Positions 24,101-31,632 of a stretch of 38,868 nucleotides of DNA are shown in pieces (position 1 is the stretch's first letter; the number at the start of each line of letters is the position of its first letter). The notes beneath the pieces are model-generated. The model ran no database searches. It was not told the DNA's origin and saw only the letters and a list, made by a program, of their open reading frames with translations. This DNA comes from Actinomycetes bacterium (GTDB taxonomy: Bacteria; Actinomycetota; Acidimicrobiia; Acidimicrobiales; Ilumatobacteraceae). The stretch is taken from NCBI GenBank assembly GCA_027491335.1, contig JAIXWJ010000010.1, forward strand, positions 1 through 38,868, given 5' to 3'. The position numbers were made by a program, and so were the translations under genes.

Positions 24101-24762
24101 CAGACGGTCACCAGAATTCGCGACGATGCGAACGCGTCCACGGCCACGGTTCGACCGTCGATGACGACCGACATGGTGCCGTCGGCGGGCTTGGCGCACA
24201 CCTCGCCGGCGAACCCGGGAAGGATGCACGACTGTTGCAGGAAGTCGAGGAGTCCGGGAGTGAACTCCAGTTCCTCGGGAATGCGCGCGACGGTGAAACG
24301 ATCACCGATGCCGATCCGAGCCAAGGGAACGGCTTGGGGATCGATGTAGCTGGAGCCCGGGATGGGGTTGCCGTGCGGACAGGTGGTGGGGGCACCAAGC
24401 ACGCGATTCATGGCGGCTTCCACCTCGTCGCTCATGACGTGTTCCCACTTGCCGGCCTCGCGATGCGCGTCGGACCAACTGAGACCGAGGATGTCGGTGA
24501 GGAATCGCTCCGCCAGACGGTGGCGTCTCACCACCTGATTGGCCAACTTCAGCCCGTCGGCGGTGAGGGCGATGGTGTTGTCGGTGGACGTGACCAGACC
24601 GACCTTGGTCATCTTCTCGATCATCTGCGACACCGAGGCGCGACTGACGTTGAGGCGTTCGGCGATGCGGGCCCGGATGACCTCGAGGTCGTCCTCGTGC
24701 AACTCGAAAATGCACTCGCAGTATTCCTCGAAGGCCGGGTGTCGGTCGGAGGACGAGATCAT
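24100..24762 (-). CDS. DtxR/MntR-family metal-dependent transcriptional regulator
   Basis: A 220-residue regulator. The winged HTH (about 10-72) reads IRARIAERLNVSRASVSQMI. The dimerisation and metal domain (about 73-140) has RRHRLAERFLTDILGL and AHREAGKWEHVMSDEVE, then CPHGNPIPG. The C-terminus (about 145-220) is an SH3/FeoA-like domain. Aligned by eye with DtxR, H81, E85, H100, E107 and H108 are kept, but Met10 is replaced by E13 and Cys102 by G104. An acidic residue at the Met10 position is MntR-like, pointing to Mn2+ rather than Fe2+, although the Gly leaves one ligand missing. The gene probably starts without a leader (see promoter entry) and is coupled to a small lipoprotein. Confidence 0.9.
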   Translation of the reverse strand: MISSSDRHPAFEEYCECIFELHEDDLEVIRARIAERLNVSRASVSQMIEKMTKVGLVTSTDNTIALTADGLKLANQVVRRHRLAERFLTDILGLSWSDAHREAGKWEHVMSDEVEAAMNRVLGAPTTCPHGNPIPGSSYIDPQAVPLARIGIGDRFTVARIPEELEFTPGLLDFLQQSCILPGFAGEVCAKPADGTMSVVIDGRTVAVDAFASSRILVTV

Positions 24763-24768
24763 GGCCGA

Positions 24769-24797
24769 AGTGTACCCCTGGTCGCCGAGGGGGTCAT
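24769..24797 (-). promoter_or_regulatory. Candidate promoter giving a leaderless DtxR/MntR-family transcript
   Basis: On the minus strand ATGACC (24797-24792) and TACACT (24774-24769) are 17 bases apart and each match the -35/-10 consensus at four positions. Only six bases separate TACACT from the ATG at 24762, so the transcript would begin at or next to the start codon. No Shine-Dalgarno sequence is present, in agreement with leaderless translation. Confidence 0.5.
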
Positions 24798-24864
24798 GGG
24801 CGGGGTCGGTTCGATGCTGTGACGAATGCATCCGCCCCGCTGTCGGGGATCTTTTCGACGATTC

Positions 24865-26448
24865 CTATTCGAACACGACGCCCTGAGCGAGGGGCAGATC
24901 GTTGGAGTAGTTGATGGTTTGCGTTTGGCGACGCATGTAGGCCTTCCATGCGTCGCTGCCACTTTCGCGACCACCGCCGGTCTCCTTCTCGCCTCCGAAC
25001 GCGCCGCCGATCTCGGCGCCCGAGGGTCCGATGTTCACGTTGGCGATGCCGCAGTCGCTGCCCGCCGGACCCGTGAAGCGTTCGGCCTCGCGCAGGTCGG
25101 TGGTGAAGATGGACGACGCCAACCCTTGCGGCACGCCGTTCTGGATGGCAAGAGCTTCGTCCATCGAGTCGTAGGACATGACGTAGAGCACCGGGGCGAA
25201 GGTCTCGGTGCGCACGATCTCGCTTTGTCGGGGCATCGACACGAGAGCCGGTCTCATGTACGACGCATCGGGCGCTTCGTCGAGGAGACAGCGATCGCCT
25301 CCGACCACCAACGTGCCTCCTTCGCGTCGCGCGGACTCGATGGCCGCGGTCATGGCCGCGCCCGCGCGCGCGTCGACGAGCGGCCCCACCAACGTGTCGG
25401 CGTGAAGCGGGTTCCCCACTCGCAGTCGGGAGTACGCGCGCGACACGCGGTCGACGACCTCGTCGAGGCGCGACGAGTGAACGATCAAGCGACGCAACGT
25501 GGTGCAACGTTGGCCCGCGGTTCCGGCCGCGGCGAAGGTGACACCGCGCACGACCAGATCGAGATCGGCCGATGGAGCGATGATGGCGGCGTTGTTGCCA
25601 CCGAGTTCGAGAATGGAACGGCCGAATCGTTCGGCGACGATCGGAGCGACCAGCTTGCCCATGCGGGTGGAACCGGTGGCCGAGATCAGCGGCACTCGAT
25701 GATCGGCGACGAGTGCTCGTCCGACCTCGGCATCACCGAAGACCACCTGACACACGTCGGGGGACACGCCCGCCTCGATGGCGGCCCGACGCGCCAACAC
25801 CGTGGTGGCCAACGAACACAGGGTGGTGGCTTCGGAGGGTTTCCACACCACGGGGTCGCCACAGATCAAGGCGAGCGCGGCGTTCCACGACCAGACCGCG
25901 ACCGGGAAGTTGAACGCGCTGATGACACCGACGGGTCCGAGAGGTTGCCACGTCTCCGACAACCGGTGCCCCGGTCGTTCGGAGGCGATGGTGAGTCCGT
26001 GCAGTTGACGCGAGAGTCCCACCGCGAAGTCGCAGATGTCGATCATTTCCTGAACCTCGCCCAAGGCCTCGGAACGAATCTTGCCCACCTCGATCTGCAC
26101 GAGATCGGCGAGCGCCTCCTTGTGGCGACGAAGTTGCTCGCCGAGATGCCGCACCACTTCGCCGCGTCGCGGTGCCGGTTCGGAACGCCAACTCTCGAAC
26201 ACCGTCACCGCGCGGGCGATGGCCGCGTCGACGTCGGACTGTGCGACGTATTCGGCGTCGAGGCGCACGACCCCGAGACCACGGCCGTTGATGGGGGAGC
26301 GAACGGCGATGGTGTCGGCTCCCGAGACCGGTGCGTCCTCGAGGCGCGCGGTCACGCCCATCGTGTCGAGGGCCCGTTGCGCGAGGGCGCGCAAGGACAC
26401 GGAGTCGAACGGGCTCGATGCGAGAGGTGCGTTGGTGTTCGCGGTCAT
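24865..26448 (-). CDS. Aldehyde dehydrogenase, ALDH7-like (aminoadipate semialdehyde dehydrogenase type)
   Basis: A 527-residue NAD(P)-dependent aldehyde dehydrogenase. Seen: QPLGPVGVISAFNFPVAVW, VVWKPSEAT, ATGSTRMGKLVAP, the catalytic Glu in LELGGNNA and the catalytic Cys in GTAGQRCTTLRRLI, then ETFAPVLYVM and the C-terminal SGAEIGGAFGGEKETGGGRE with SDAWKAYMRR. GQRCTTLRR and the closing motif are typical of ALDH7/antiquitin, which oxidises alpha-aminoadipic semialdehyde in lysine breakdown. No other lysine catabolic gene is nearby, so the substrate is inferred. It follows the (alpha/alpha)6-like gene by 26 bases on the same strand and may be co-transcribed. Confidence 0.92.
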   Translation of the reverse strand: MTANTNAPLASSPFDSVSLRALAQRALDTMGVTARLEDAPVSGADTIAVRSPINGRGLGVVRLDAEYVAQSDVDAAIARAVTVFESWRSEPAPRRGEVVRHLGEQLRRHKEALADLVQIEVGKIRSEALGEVQEMIDICDFAVGLSRQLHGLTIASERPGHRLSETWQPLGPVGVISAFNFPVAVWSWNAALALICGDPVVWKPSEATTLCSLATTVLARRAAIEAGVSPDVCQVVFGDAEVGRALVADHRVPLISATGSTRMGKLVAPIVAERFGRSILELGGNNAAIIAPSADLDLVVRGVTFAAAGTAGQRCTTLRRLIVHSSRLDEVVDRVSRAYSRLRVGNPLHADTLVGPLVDARAGAAMTAAIESARREGGTLVVGGDRCLLDEAPDASYMRPALVSMPRQSEIVRTETFAPVLYVMSYDSMDEALAIQNGVPQGLASSIFTTDLREAERFTGPAGSDCGIANVNIGPSGAEIGGAFGGEKETGGGRESGSDAWKAYMRRQTQTINYSNDLPLAQGVVFE

Positions 26449-26474
26449 CGGCCCATTCTTGCCGATGAGCGCTC

Positions 26475-27503
26475 TCAGTCGACGGTGACGCCGGGAACGA
26501 ACAATCGCGAGGCGGCCGAACCACCATCGATGGCGTCGGCGGCCATGATCACCGCGGCCGCGGTGTAGGCCGTGCGTTCACCGTTCGGGAAGCGTTCCAT
26601 GGTGGGGTACACGATGCCGGTCCAGTAGCTGCCGTCGTCGTTTCGGTGGGCCCGGGTGCAATAGAGGAGTTCCATGGCGGTGTTCAGGTCACCCACGGCC
26701 ACGTGAGCCAGCGAGCATTCGGCCGTTTCGGCGGCGGTGACCCACGGCTCGTCGCTGACGCAACGGATGCCGCGTCCCTCCATGGCGAACGTTCCCCAAC
26801 TCTCGGCCAAGCGAGCCTTGGCCTGTTCGCCAACGAGGGCGTTGGTGAGCACGGGGTAGTACCAGTCCATGGCCCAACGCGCTTTGGGCTCGAACGCGTC
26901 CGGTTGAGTGGCGATCACGACGCGCAACACGTCGGCGGCTTCGCGCCATTCCGGTCGCGGGCGACCCACGAGGTCGGCCAGGTGGCTCGCGCACATCAGC
27001 GCGTGCCAGATGCTGCTGGAGCCCGTGAGCAACGCGTAGTCCCACGGCGAGGCGTGCTCCTCGCGGGCCCAGCGAATGGTGCCGTTCGGTCGACGCATCG
27101 ACATCACCCAGTCGATGGCGCGTTCAACGGTGGGAAACACGTGGTCGATGAACGCACGATCGGCGGTGGCGAGCCAGTGGTGCCACACGCCCGAGGCGAT
27201 GTAGGCGCACACGTTGGTGTCGAGTTTCGGTTCTTCGACCGTTCCGCTGGGCAGGTAGTAGTTGAACCACCAGCCGTCGGCGTGCTGGGTGTCGATCAGC
27301 CATTGGTAGGCGCGCTCGGCCTCTCGGTGGAAACCCGCCACGTCGAGGGCGATGGCGGTTTCGACGTGATTCCACGGATCGCAGTGGCCACCCTCGAACC
27401 ACGGAATCATTCCGTTGTCCAACTGCAGTGCGGCGATGGACTCGGCGGTGCGAACCACCTCGTCGGCGCTGAGCACTCCTTCGACGTGGGGCACGCGCGT
27501 CAT
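26475..27503 (-). CDS. Toroid-fold ('prenyltransferase-like') protein of a GT4-methyltransferase cluster
   Basis: A 342-residue helical protein with repeated helix pairs ending in aromatic-rich turns: IAALQLDNGMIPWFEGGHCD, DPWNHVETAIALDVAGF, LIDTQHADGWWFNYY, then DTNVCAYIASGVWHHWL and DGSYWTGIVYPTMER. These Q-x-x-DG and W-rich repeats suggest a terpenoid-cyclase/(alpha/alpha)6 toroid. Databases often call relatives 'prenyltransferase', but no DDxxD-type motif is evident, so I do not assign that activity. The ATG at 27503 overlaps the methyltransferase stop (ATGA). Its conserved place after GT4 and methyltransferase genes in actinobacteria suggests a part in modifying a glycan or glycolipid (inference). 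Confidence 0.8.
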   Translation of the reverse strand: MTRVPHVEGVLSADEVVRTAESIAALQLDNGMIPWFEGGHCDPWNHVETAIALDVAGFHREAERAYQWLIDTQHADGWWFNYYLPSGTVEEPKLDTNVCAYIASGVWHHWLATADRAFIDHVFPTVERAIDWVMSMRRPNGTIRWAREEHASPWDYALLTGSSSIWHALMCASHLADLVGRPRPEWREAADVLRVVIATQPDAFEPKARWAMDWYYPVLTNALVGEQAKARLAESWGTFAMEGRGIRCVSDEPWVTAAETAECSLAHVAVGDLNTAMELLYCTRAHRNDDGSYWTGIVYPTMERFPNGERTAYTAAAVIMAADAIDGGSAASRLFVPGVTVD

Positions 27504-28240
27504 CGGGCCACCGTCCGCGCCAGCGCGTTCTTGCGCGCGTACACGATCAGGCTCTTGCCCATCAACGGCGACAGGGCCTTCTCGGCCAACTTGACCGACT
27601 TCGGTTGTTTCATGATGTCCCACTCGAGGAATTTCTTGTAACCGTTCACCAGAGCGTGATCCTCGCGACGCGGGCCCACCGCGCACTTCAGCCACCAGTA
27701 CGGCGAGTGCAACGCGTGCGCGTGATGCGACCCCGTGACCGACAAGCCGGCCGAGCGAAGCTTGGCCTCCAGTTCGGTCTGGGAATAGATACGTACGTGT
27801 CCACCCACCGATTTGGGCGCGTGATATTCGTCGCTGAGCTTCCAGTTGATCTTCTCGGGCCACCACGACGGGACGGTGCACGCCAACGTTCCGCCGGGAC
27901 GCAGAACCCGAGCCAATTCGGAGATGGCGGCCACGTCGTTCTGGATGTGCTCGAGAACCTCGCTGGTGATGACGCGGTCGAACGTGCCGTCGGCGAAGGG
28001 CAGGCGGGTGGCGTCGCCGCGCAGGGCGCCCACGTAACTGTTCGCTTCGATCTGACCCTGCTCGATCATGGCTCCGAACGTGGCGCGCGTGGCGCGCACC
28101 TCGTCGTCGGCGTAGTCGAGAGCGACGATGCGACCACCCAAACGAGCCACCTCGTACGCGTGGCGTCCGAAGCCCGCGCCGGCATCGAGCACCAGATCGC
28201 CCGGGGTCAGACCCAAACGGGGGAAGCGAACGGTCAGCAT
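27500..28240 (-). CDS. SAM-dependent class I methyltransferase
   Basis: A 246-residue methyltransferase. Motif I is LVLDAGAGFGRHAYEVARL, motif II region IVALDYADDEV, then LRGDATRLPFADGTFDRVIT with SEVLEHIQNDVAAI and LRPGGTLACTVPSW. The C-terminal third (HVRIYSQTELEAKLRSAG onward) is typical of Methyltransf_11/25-type small-molecule or sugar methyltransferases. ATG at 28240 shares one base with the upstream GT4 stop (TGATG); its own stop overlaps the next gene by ATGA. Coupled synthesis with a glycosyltransferase suggests that it methylates a sugar or lipid-linked sugar (inference). Confidence 0.9.
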   Translation of the reverse strand: MLTVRFPRLGLTPGDLVLDAGAGFGRHAYEVARLGGRIVALDYADDEVRATRATFGAMIEQGQIEANSYVGALRGDATRLPFADGTFDRVITSEVLEHIQNDVAAISELARVLRPGGTLACTVPSWWPEKINWKLSDEYHAPKSVGGHVRIYSQTELEAKLRSAGLSVTGSHHAHALHSPYWWLKCAVGPRREDHALVNGYKKFLEWDIMKQPKSVKLAEKALSPLMGKSLIVYARKNALARTVAR

Positions 28241-29562
28241 CAGCCGATCCGTCCGTTGCGTCGCAGTTTCTCGCGGTTTGCGGGCATGGACAGCACTTCG
28301 CGGTACTGCTCGACGGTCATCTCGGCGCACTTGCGCCAGGTCCATCGTTCGACGACGCGATTGCGCCCGTTCTGTCCGACGCGGGCGCGCAATTGGGGGT
28401 CGTCCAGGCCGCGACGAATGGTCGTCGCGAGAGCCTCGGCATCACCGGCCACGCACTGCAACACGGTGTCGCCGTCGGTGCCGGTGACTTCGGGCAACGC
28501 ACCGCCGTCGGTGGCCACCAAACAGATGCCCGTGCACATCGCCTCGATGGCGGGGAGGCTGAATCCCTCGTAGAGCGAGGGGACCACGGCCATCTCGGCC
28601 TCGGCGTAGAGCTCGACGATGCGTTCGTCGGAGACACCCGACACGAACTGAATGTGCGGAGCCAGACCCAACTTGTCGATGAGATCCATGCTCTTGCCGG
28701 GCTTGGGCTTGCCGATGATGGTGAGGGTGACGTCGCGCTCGGTGCGCAGTTTGGCCACCGCTTCGAGCAGATACGAGAGACCCTTCAACGCGACGTCGGC
28801 CGAAGCGGTGGTGATGAGTCGACCGGGAATGCGCGAGACGTTCGGAAGTGGCTTGAACAGATCGGGGTCGACGCCCACGGGCACCAGTCGCATGCGGTCG
28901 TAGGACACGCCCATGTCGCCGTGAATGTCCTTGATGCTGTTCTCGCTCACCACGACGATGCGCGGCATGCGACTGGCCACGCGACCTTGCATCTTCACGA
29001 ACGAGTAGAAGCGCGACACTCCGAGTTTCTTCCACCAGTTGGGAGCATGATCCATCTCGAGTGCGCGGTCACGCGTGATGGGGTGATGCAGGGTGACGAT
29101 GGTGGGGATCATCTTCTCGAGTCCGAGGATGCCGTACCCGAGACATTGGTTGTCGTGGACCAGATCGAACTCGCCCACGCGAGTCGCGAGGTGACGCTTC
29201 ACGCGGGCGCTGAACGCCGCCGGTTCACCGAACGTGCCGGTGAGGAAGAGTCCGACTTCGTAGAGATCCTCGCGCGACTTCAACTCCCAGATGGCCGGGA
29301 AGCGGAAGGGGTAGTGGTCGTTGACGAGGTCGAGGCTCGGGAGTTTGGTGAGTGCGACGCGGTCGTCGAGAACCGGATACGGCTGACCGCCGAAGACTTC
29401 GACGGAGTGGCCGAGGTCGACCAAGGCCTTGGTGAGGTGACGGGTGTACACACCCTGACCGCCCACGTGCGGCTTGCCGCGGTAGGTGAGATAGGCGATG
29501 CGCAACGGCGAATCGGGGTCGAGGGGGTTGTGGGGTGACGCCGACCCCCGCGGTTGTGACAT
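28240..29562 (-). CDS. Family 4 glycosyltransferase (second copy type)
   Basis: A 440-residue GT-B enzyme. The N-terminal half has LRIAYLTYRGKPHVGGQGVY (G-GQGVY loop contacting the donor) and LVHDNQCLGYGILGLEKM, with LHHPITRDR. The C-terminal half has LITTASADVALKGLSYLLEA, LTIIGKPKPG, and the E-x7-E type motif PSLYEGFSLPAIEAMCTG. It differs clearly from the GT4 at 12474-13676, so the two are not recent duplicates. It leads a coupled three-gene set with a methyltransferase and a toroid-fold protein. A cytosolic hexosyl transfer to a lipid or glycan is likely; donor unknown. Confidence 0.92.
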   Translation of the reverse strand: MSQPRGSASPHNPLDPDSPLRIAYLTYRGKPHVGGQGVYTRHLTKALVDLGHSVEVFGGQPYPVLDDRVALTKLPSLDLVNDHYPFRFPAIWELKSREDLYEVGLFLTGTFGEPAAFSARVKRHLATRVGEFDLVHDNQCLGYGILGLEKMIPTIVTLHHPITRDRALEMDHAPNWWKKLGVSRFYSFVKMQGRVASRMPRIVVVSENSIKDIHGDMGVSYDRMRLVPVGVDPDLFKPLPNVSRIPGRLITTASADVALKGLSYLLEAVAKLRTERDVTLTIIGKPKPGKSMDLIDKLGLAPHIQFVSGVSDERIVELYAEAEMAVVPSLYEGFSLPAIEAMCTGICLVATDGGALPEVTGTDGDTVLQCVAGDAEALATTIRRGLDDPQLRARVGQNGRNRVVERWTWRKCAEMTVEQYREVLSMPANREKLRRNGRIG

Positions 29563-29582
29563 GGGTTGCGATGCTATCGGTG

Positions 29583-29629
29583 GGTCCGGTGGGGCTCCCC
29601 GCGAGGGGGTGGACCAGCCCGAACGGGCT
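29583..29629 (-). terminator. Possible paired hairpins after the sigma fusion gene
   Basis: CCCC-GCGA-GGGG (29597-29608) is enclosed by GGTCC/GGACC arms, and AGCCC-GAAC-GGGCT (29616-29629) follows. They lie just beyond the stop at 29640 on the minus strand. There is no T-run, so termination is uncertain. Confidence 0.3.
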
Positions 29630-29639
29630 CAGAGGCGGC

Positions 29640-31547
29640 TCAGCAGGACGACGGCCGGGTCACCTTGGTGCCCGCGGTGGTGGTCAGGCCGTTGCGGTCG
29701 GTGGCCGTCACGCTCACCGACACCGCGCTGGTCGTGCCGGGGATGTTCGTGCTCGCGCCGACCCACGAGCCCTTGCCCGAATCGGTCAGGGTGATGGTTC
29801 GGGTGGCCGGGGTCAAACCTCCGGTGAAAGTGGCGGTGGCCAGCACGCTCTTGAGCGGCGACTCGTCGGACACCGGAACCTGGATGGAGACATTGGCGCA
29901 CGAGGCCCCGCCGAACCGCAGGGCGATCGTGCCGACCTGTGGGGGGCGGCCAATCGAGCCGAGAAGTCGCAAGGTGGTGGTGGGTGCCCCGGTGGCGGTG
30001 ACGCGCGCCGCCACGTTGAAGCGTCCCTCGGGGAACGACGCGGAGTTGGAGTACGACGCGGCGACGGAACGCGCGAAGGTGACGGTGATCGTGACGGAGG
30101 CGCCCTTGGCGAGCGTGCCCGCCGACGGGCCGAACGTGAAGAACGATGGTTGTGCCGAAGCGATCTTCCACGGCACGGCCGAGGCATTGGGGTTGGTGAG
30201 TCGCAAGGTGGCCGTGGTGCCCATGGTGGAGAAGTCGAGGGCCGACGCGCTCACGCCGAGCGCGACCAGAGCCGAGGGCTTGGTGGTTGTCGCACGCGGG
30301 ATCGTTGTGGTCGCCGTTCCGGACGAGACGGCGGTCGAAGGAACGTTCGTCGGTGACACGGGGGTGGACGACACGGGGGTGGACGAATCAGGGGTTGGTG
30401 ACACGGTGGGCGGCGGAGTGGGCAATGGAGTGATGCCGGCCACGGTGGTGATCGGTGTCTCCGTTGGTGTGGTCTCTGTCGATGTCACGGGGGACCCGTC
30501 GGCGATGGTGATCGATGAGTCGTTGTTCGCAGAATCGTTGCTCGCGGGCGCCGAATCCGTGCTCGCGAGCATGATGACCGAACCGGTGGCCACCAACATC
30601 ACGACTCCGATGGCCCACCACCCACCGCGTCCGAGGATTCGTGACGCCCGCGGGAATCCGTCGCTCGGGCGCAGACGAATGCGCGAGGTATATCCGCTTC
30701 TGCCGTTCGTTCCACCGTTCGTTCCACCGTTCGTTCCACCGTGCGAACTCGGGGTCGGAATCTTCGACGTCGCCTCCAGCACGCGTTCGCGCAGTCCGAG
30801 CGGTGCGGCCAACACCGGTGCCGCGCCGAACAGCGCCAACGGAGCGACCTTGCCCTTGGTGCGCGCGCACGTTTCACAGGATTCGATGTGTCGGGCCACG
30901 CGCTTGCGGATGAGGACGTTGAACTCGCCGTCCCAGTCGCGCAGGATCTCGTCGAGCGTGGAGCAGTCACGACGACCGGCCTTGGCGACCACGAACGCAC
31001 CGAGGCTGCGATCCACGCGTTCGCGCATTCGATGGACCATCGAGTAACTCTGCTCGGGCGTGACGCTCAGCGCGTCGGCGAGGTCCGCGCCATCGAGACC
31101 CTGACGAATGGACAGCTCCAGGATGAGTTGGTCGCGCTCGTCCAACCCGGCCGCCGCCGCGCGAACGAGCGAGGCCAACTCGGCGAAAGCCACCGACGCA
31201 CCCTCGGCGCCGGGGTCAGTGGGGGCGACCACGTCGGGAACCGTCTCGGATTGGAAGTCGGTGGGCGTCGTGCGACGGCGACGCTTGGTGCGTCGGTACA
31301 CCTCGTTGCGCAGAACGGCGTACAACCACGGCTTGAGGCGTTCCGGATCGCGCAGTTGACCCAAGCGCTCGGCCGCGATGCAGAAGACGTCCTGCACCAT
31401 GTCGGCGGCATCGTGACGATCCGAGAGCATGGCCGCTGCGGTGTCGTACAGGCCCGCGGAGTAGCGGTCGTAGATGGCGGCCAGAGCGGTTCGATCGCCG
31501 GCCAGATGAGCGGCGACGAGTTCGGCGTCGGAAAGGGTCGTGGTCAT
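29640..31547 (-). CDS. Membrane-tethered ECF sigma factor fused to a zinc-finger anti-sigma motif and extracellular domains
   Basis: A single 635-residue chain with an unusual order. Residues 10-90 are sigma region 2 (LAAIYDRYSAGLYDTAAAML, DMVQDVFCIAAERL, WLYAVLRNEVYRRTKRRRR). Residues 130-185 are region 4 (LDERDQLILELSIRQGLDGA, then SYSMVHRMRERVDRSL). Residues 220-227 carry H220-x3-C224-x2-C227, the zinc anti-sigma signature. A GGTNG-repeat linker (269-282), one membrane helix (about 308-328), a Ser/Thr/Pro linker (about 330-425) and two beta-sandwich regions (about 428-518 and 525-635) follow, the last ending in Cys. The sigma part should thus face the cytosol and the C-terminus the outside. 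How sigma is freed (proteolysis or conformational change) is unknown. ATG at 31547 starts the sigma fold; an upstream start would add 23 Cys-rich residues. No separate anti-sigma gene is adjacent. Confidence 0.9.
   Translation of the reverse strand: MTTTLSDAELVAAHLAGDRTALAAIYDRYSAGLYDTAAAMLSDRHDAADMVQDVFCIAAERLGQLRDPERLKPWLYAVLRNEVYRRTKRRRRTTPTDFQSETVPDVVAPTDPGAEGASVAFAELASLVRAAAAGLDERDQLILELSIRQGLDGADLADALSVTPEQSYSMVHRMRERVDRSLGAFVVAKAGRRDCSTLDEILRDWDGEFNVLIRKRVARHIESCETCARTKGKVAPLALFGAAPVLAAPLGLRERVLEATSKIPTPSSHGGTNGGTNGGTNGRSGYTSRIRLRPSDGFPRASRILGRGGWWAIGVVMLVATGSVIMLASTDSAPASNDSANNDSSITIADGSPVTSTETTPTETPITTVAGITPLPTPPPTVSPTPDSSTPVSSTPVSPTNVPSTAVSSGTATTTIPRATTTKPSALVALGVSASALDFSTMGTTATLRLTNPNASAVPWKIASAQPSFFTFGPSAGTLAKGASVTITVTFARSVAASYSNSASFPEGRFNVAARVTATGAPTTTLRLLGSIGRPPQVGTIALRFGGASCANVSIQVPVSDESPLKSVLATATFTGGLTPATRTITLTDSGKGSWVGASTNIPGTTSAVSVSVTATDRNGLTTTAGTKVTRPSSC
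30703..30738 (-). repeat. Three 12-bp tandem repeats encoding GGTN units
   Basis: CCGTTCGTTCCA occurs three times in a row (30703-30714, 30715-30726, 30727-30738). It encodes the G-G-T-N linker between the zinc finger and membrane helix of the sigma fusion protein. Slippage could change the tether length in steps of four residues. Confidence 0.85.
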
Positions 31548-31586
31548 GTTCGTTCGGTCGCCGCACGGATTGCAGGAGGAGGACCC

Positions 31587-31600
31587 GCGAGGAACCTCGC
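31587..31600. promoter_or_regulatory. Inverted repeat upstream of the sigma fusion gene
   Basis: GCGAGG-AA-CCTCGC is a perfect 6-bp inverted repeat with a 2-base centre, 40 bases before the ATG at 31547. It contains GGAAC, the core of many ECF-type -35 elements, on the plus strand. It could be an operator or part of a self-regulated promoter, or chance in GC-rich DNA. Confidence 0.3.
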
Positions 31601-31632
31601 ACAAAGTCTGCCCCAAATCCGAGCGAGGTCGC

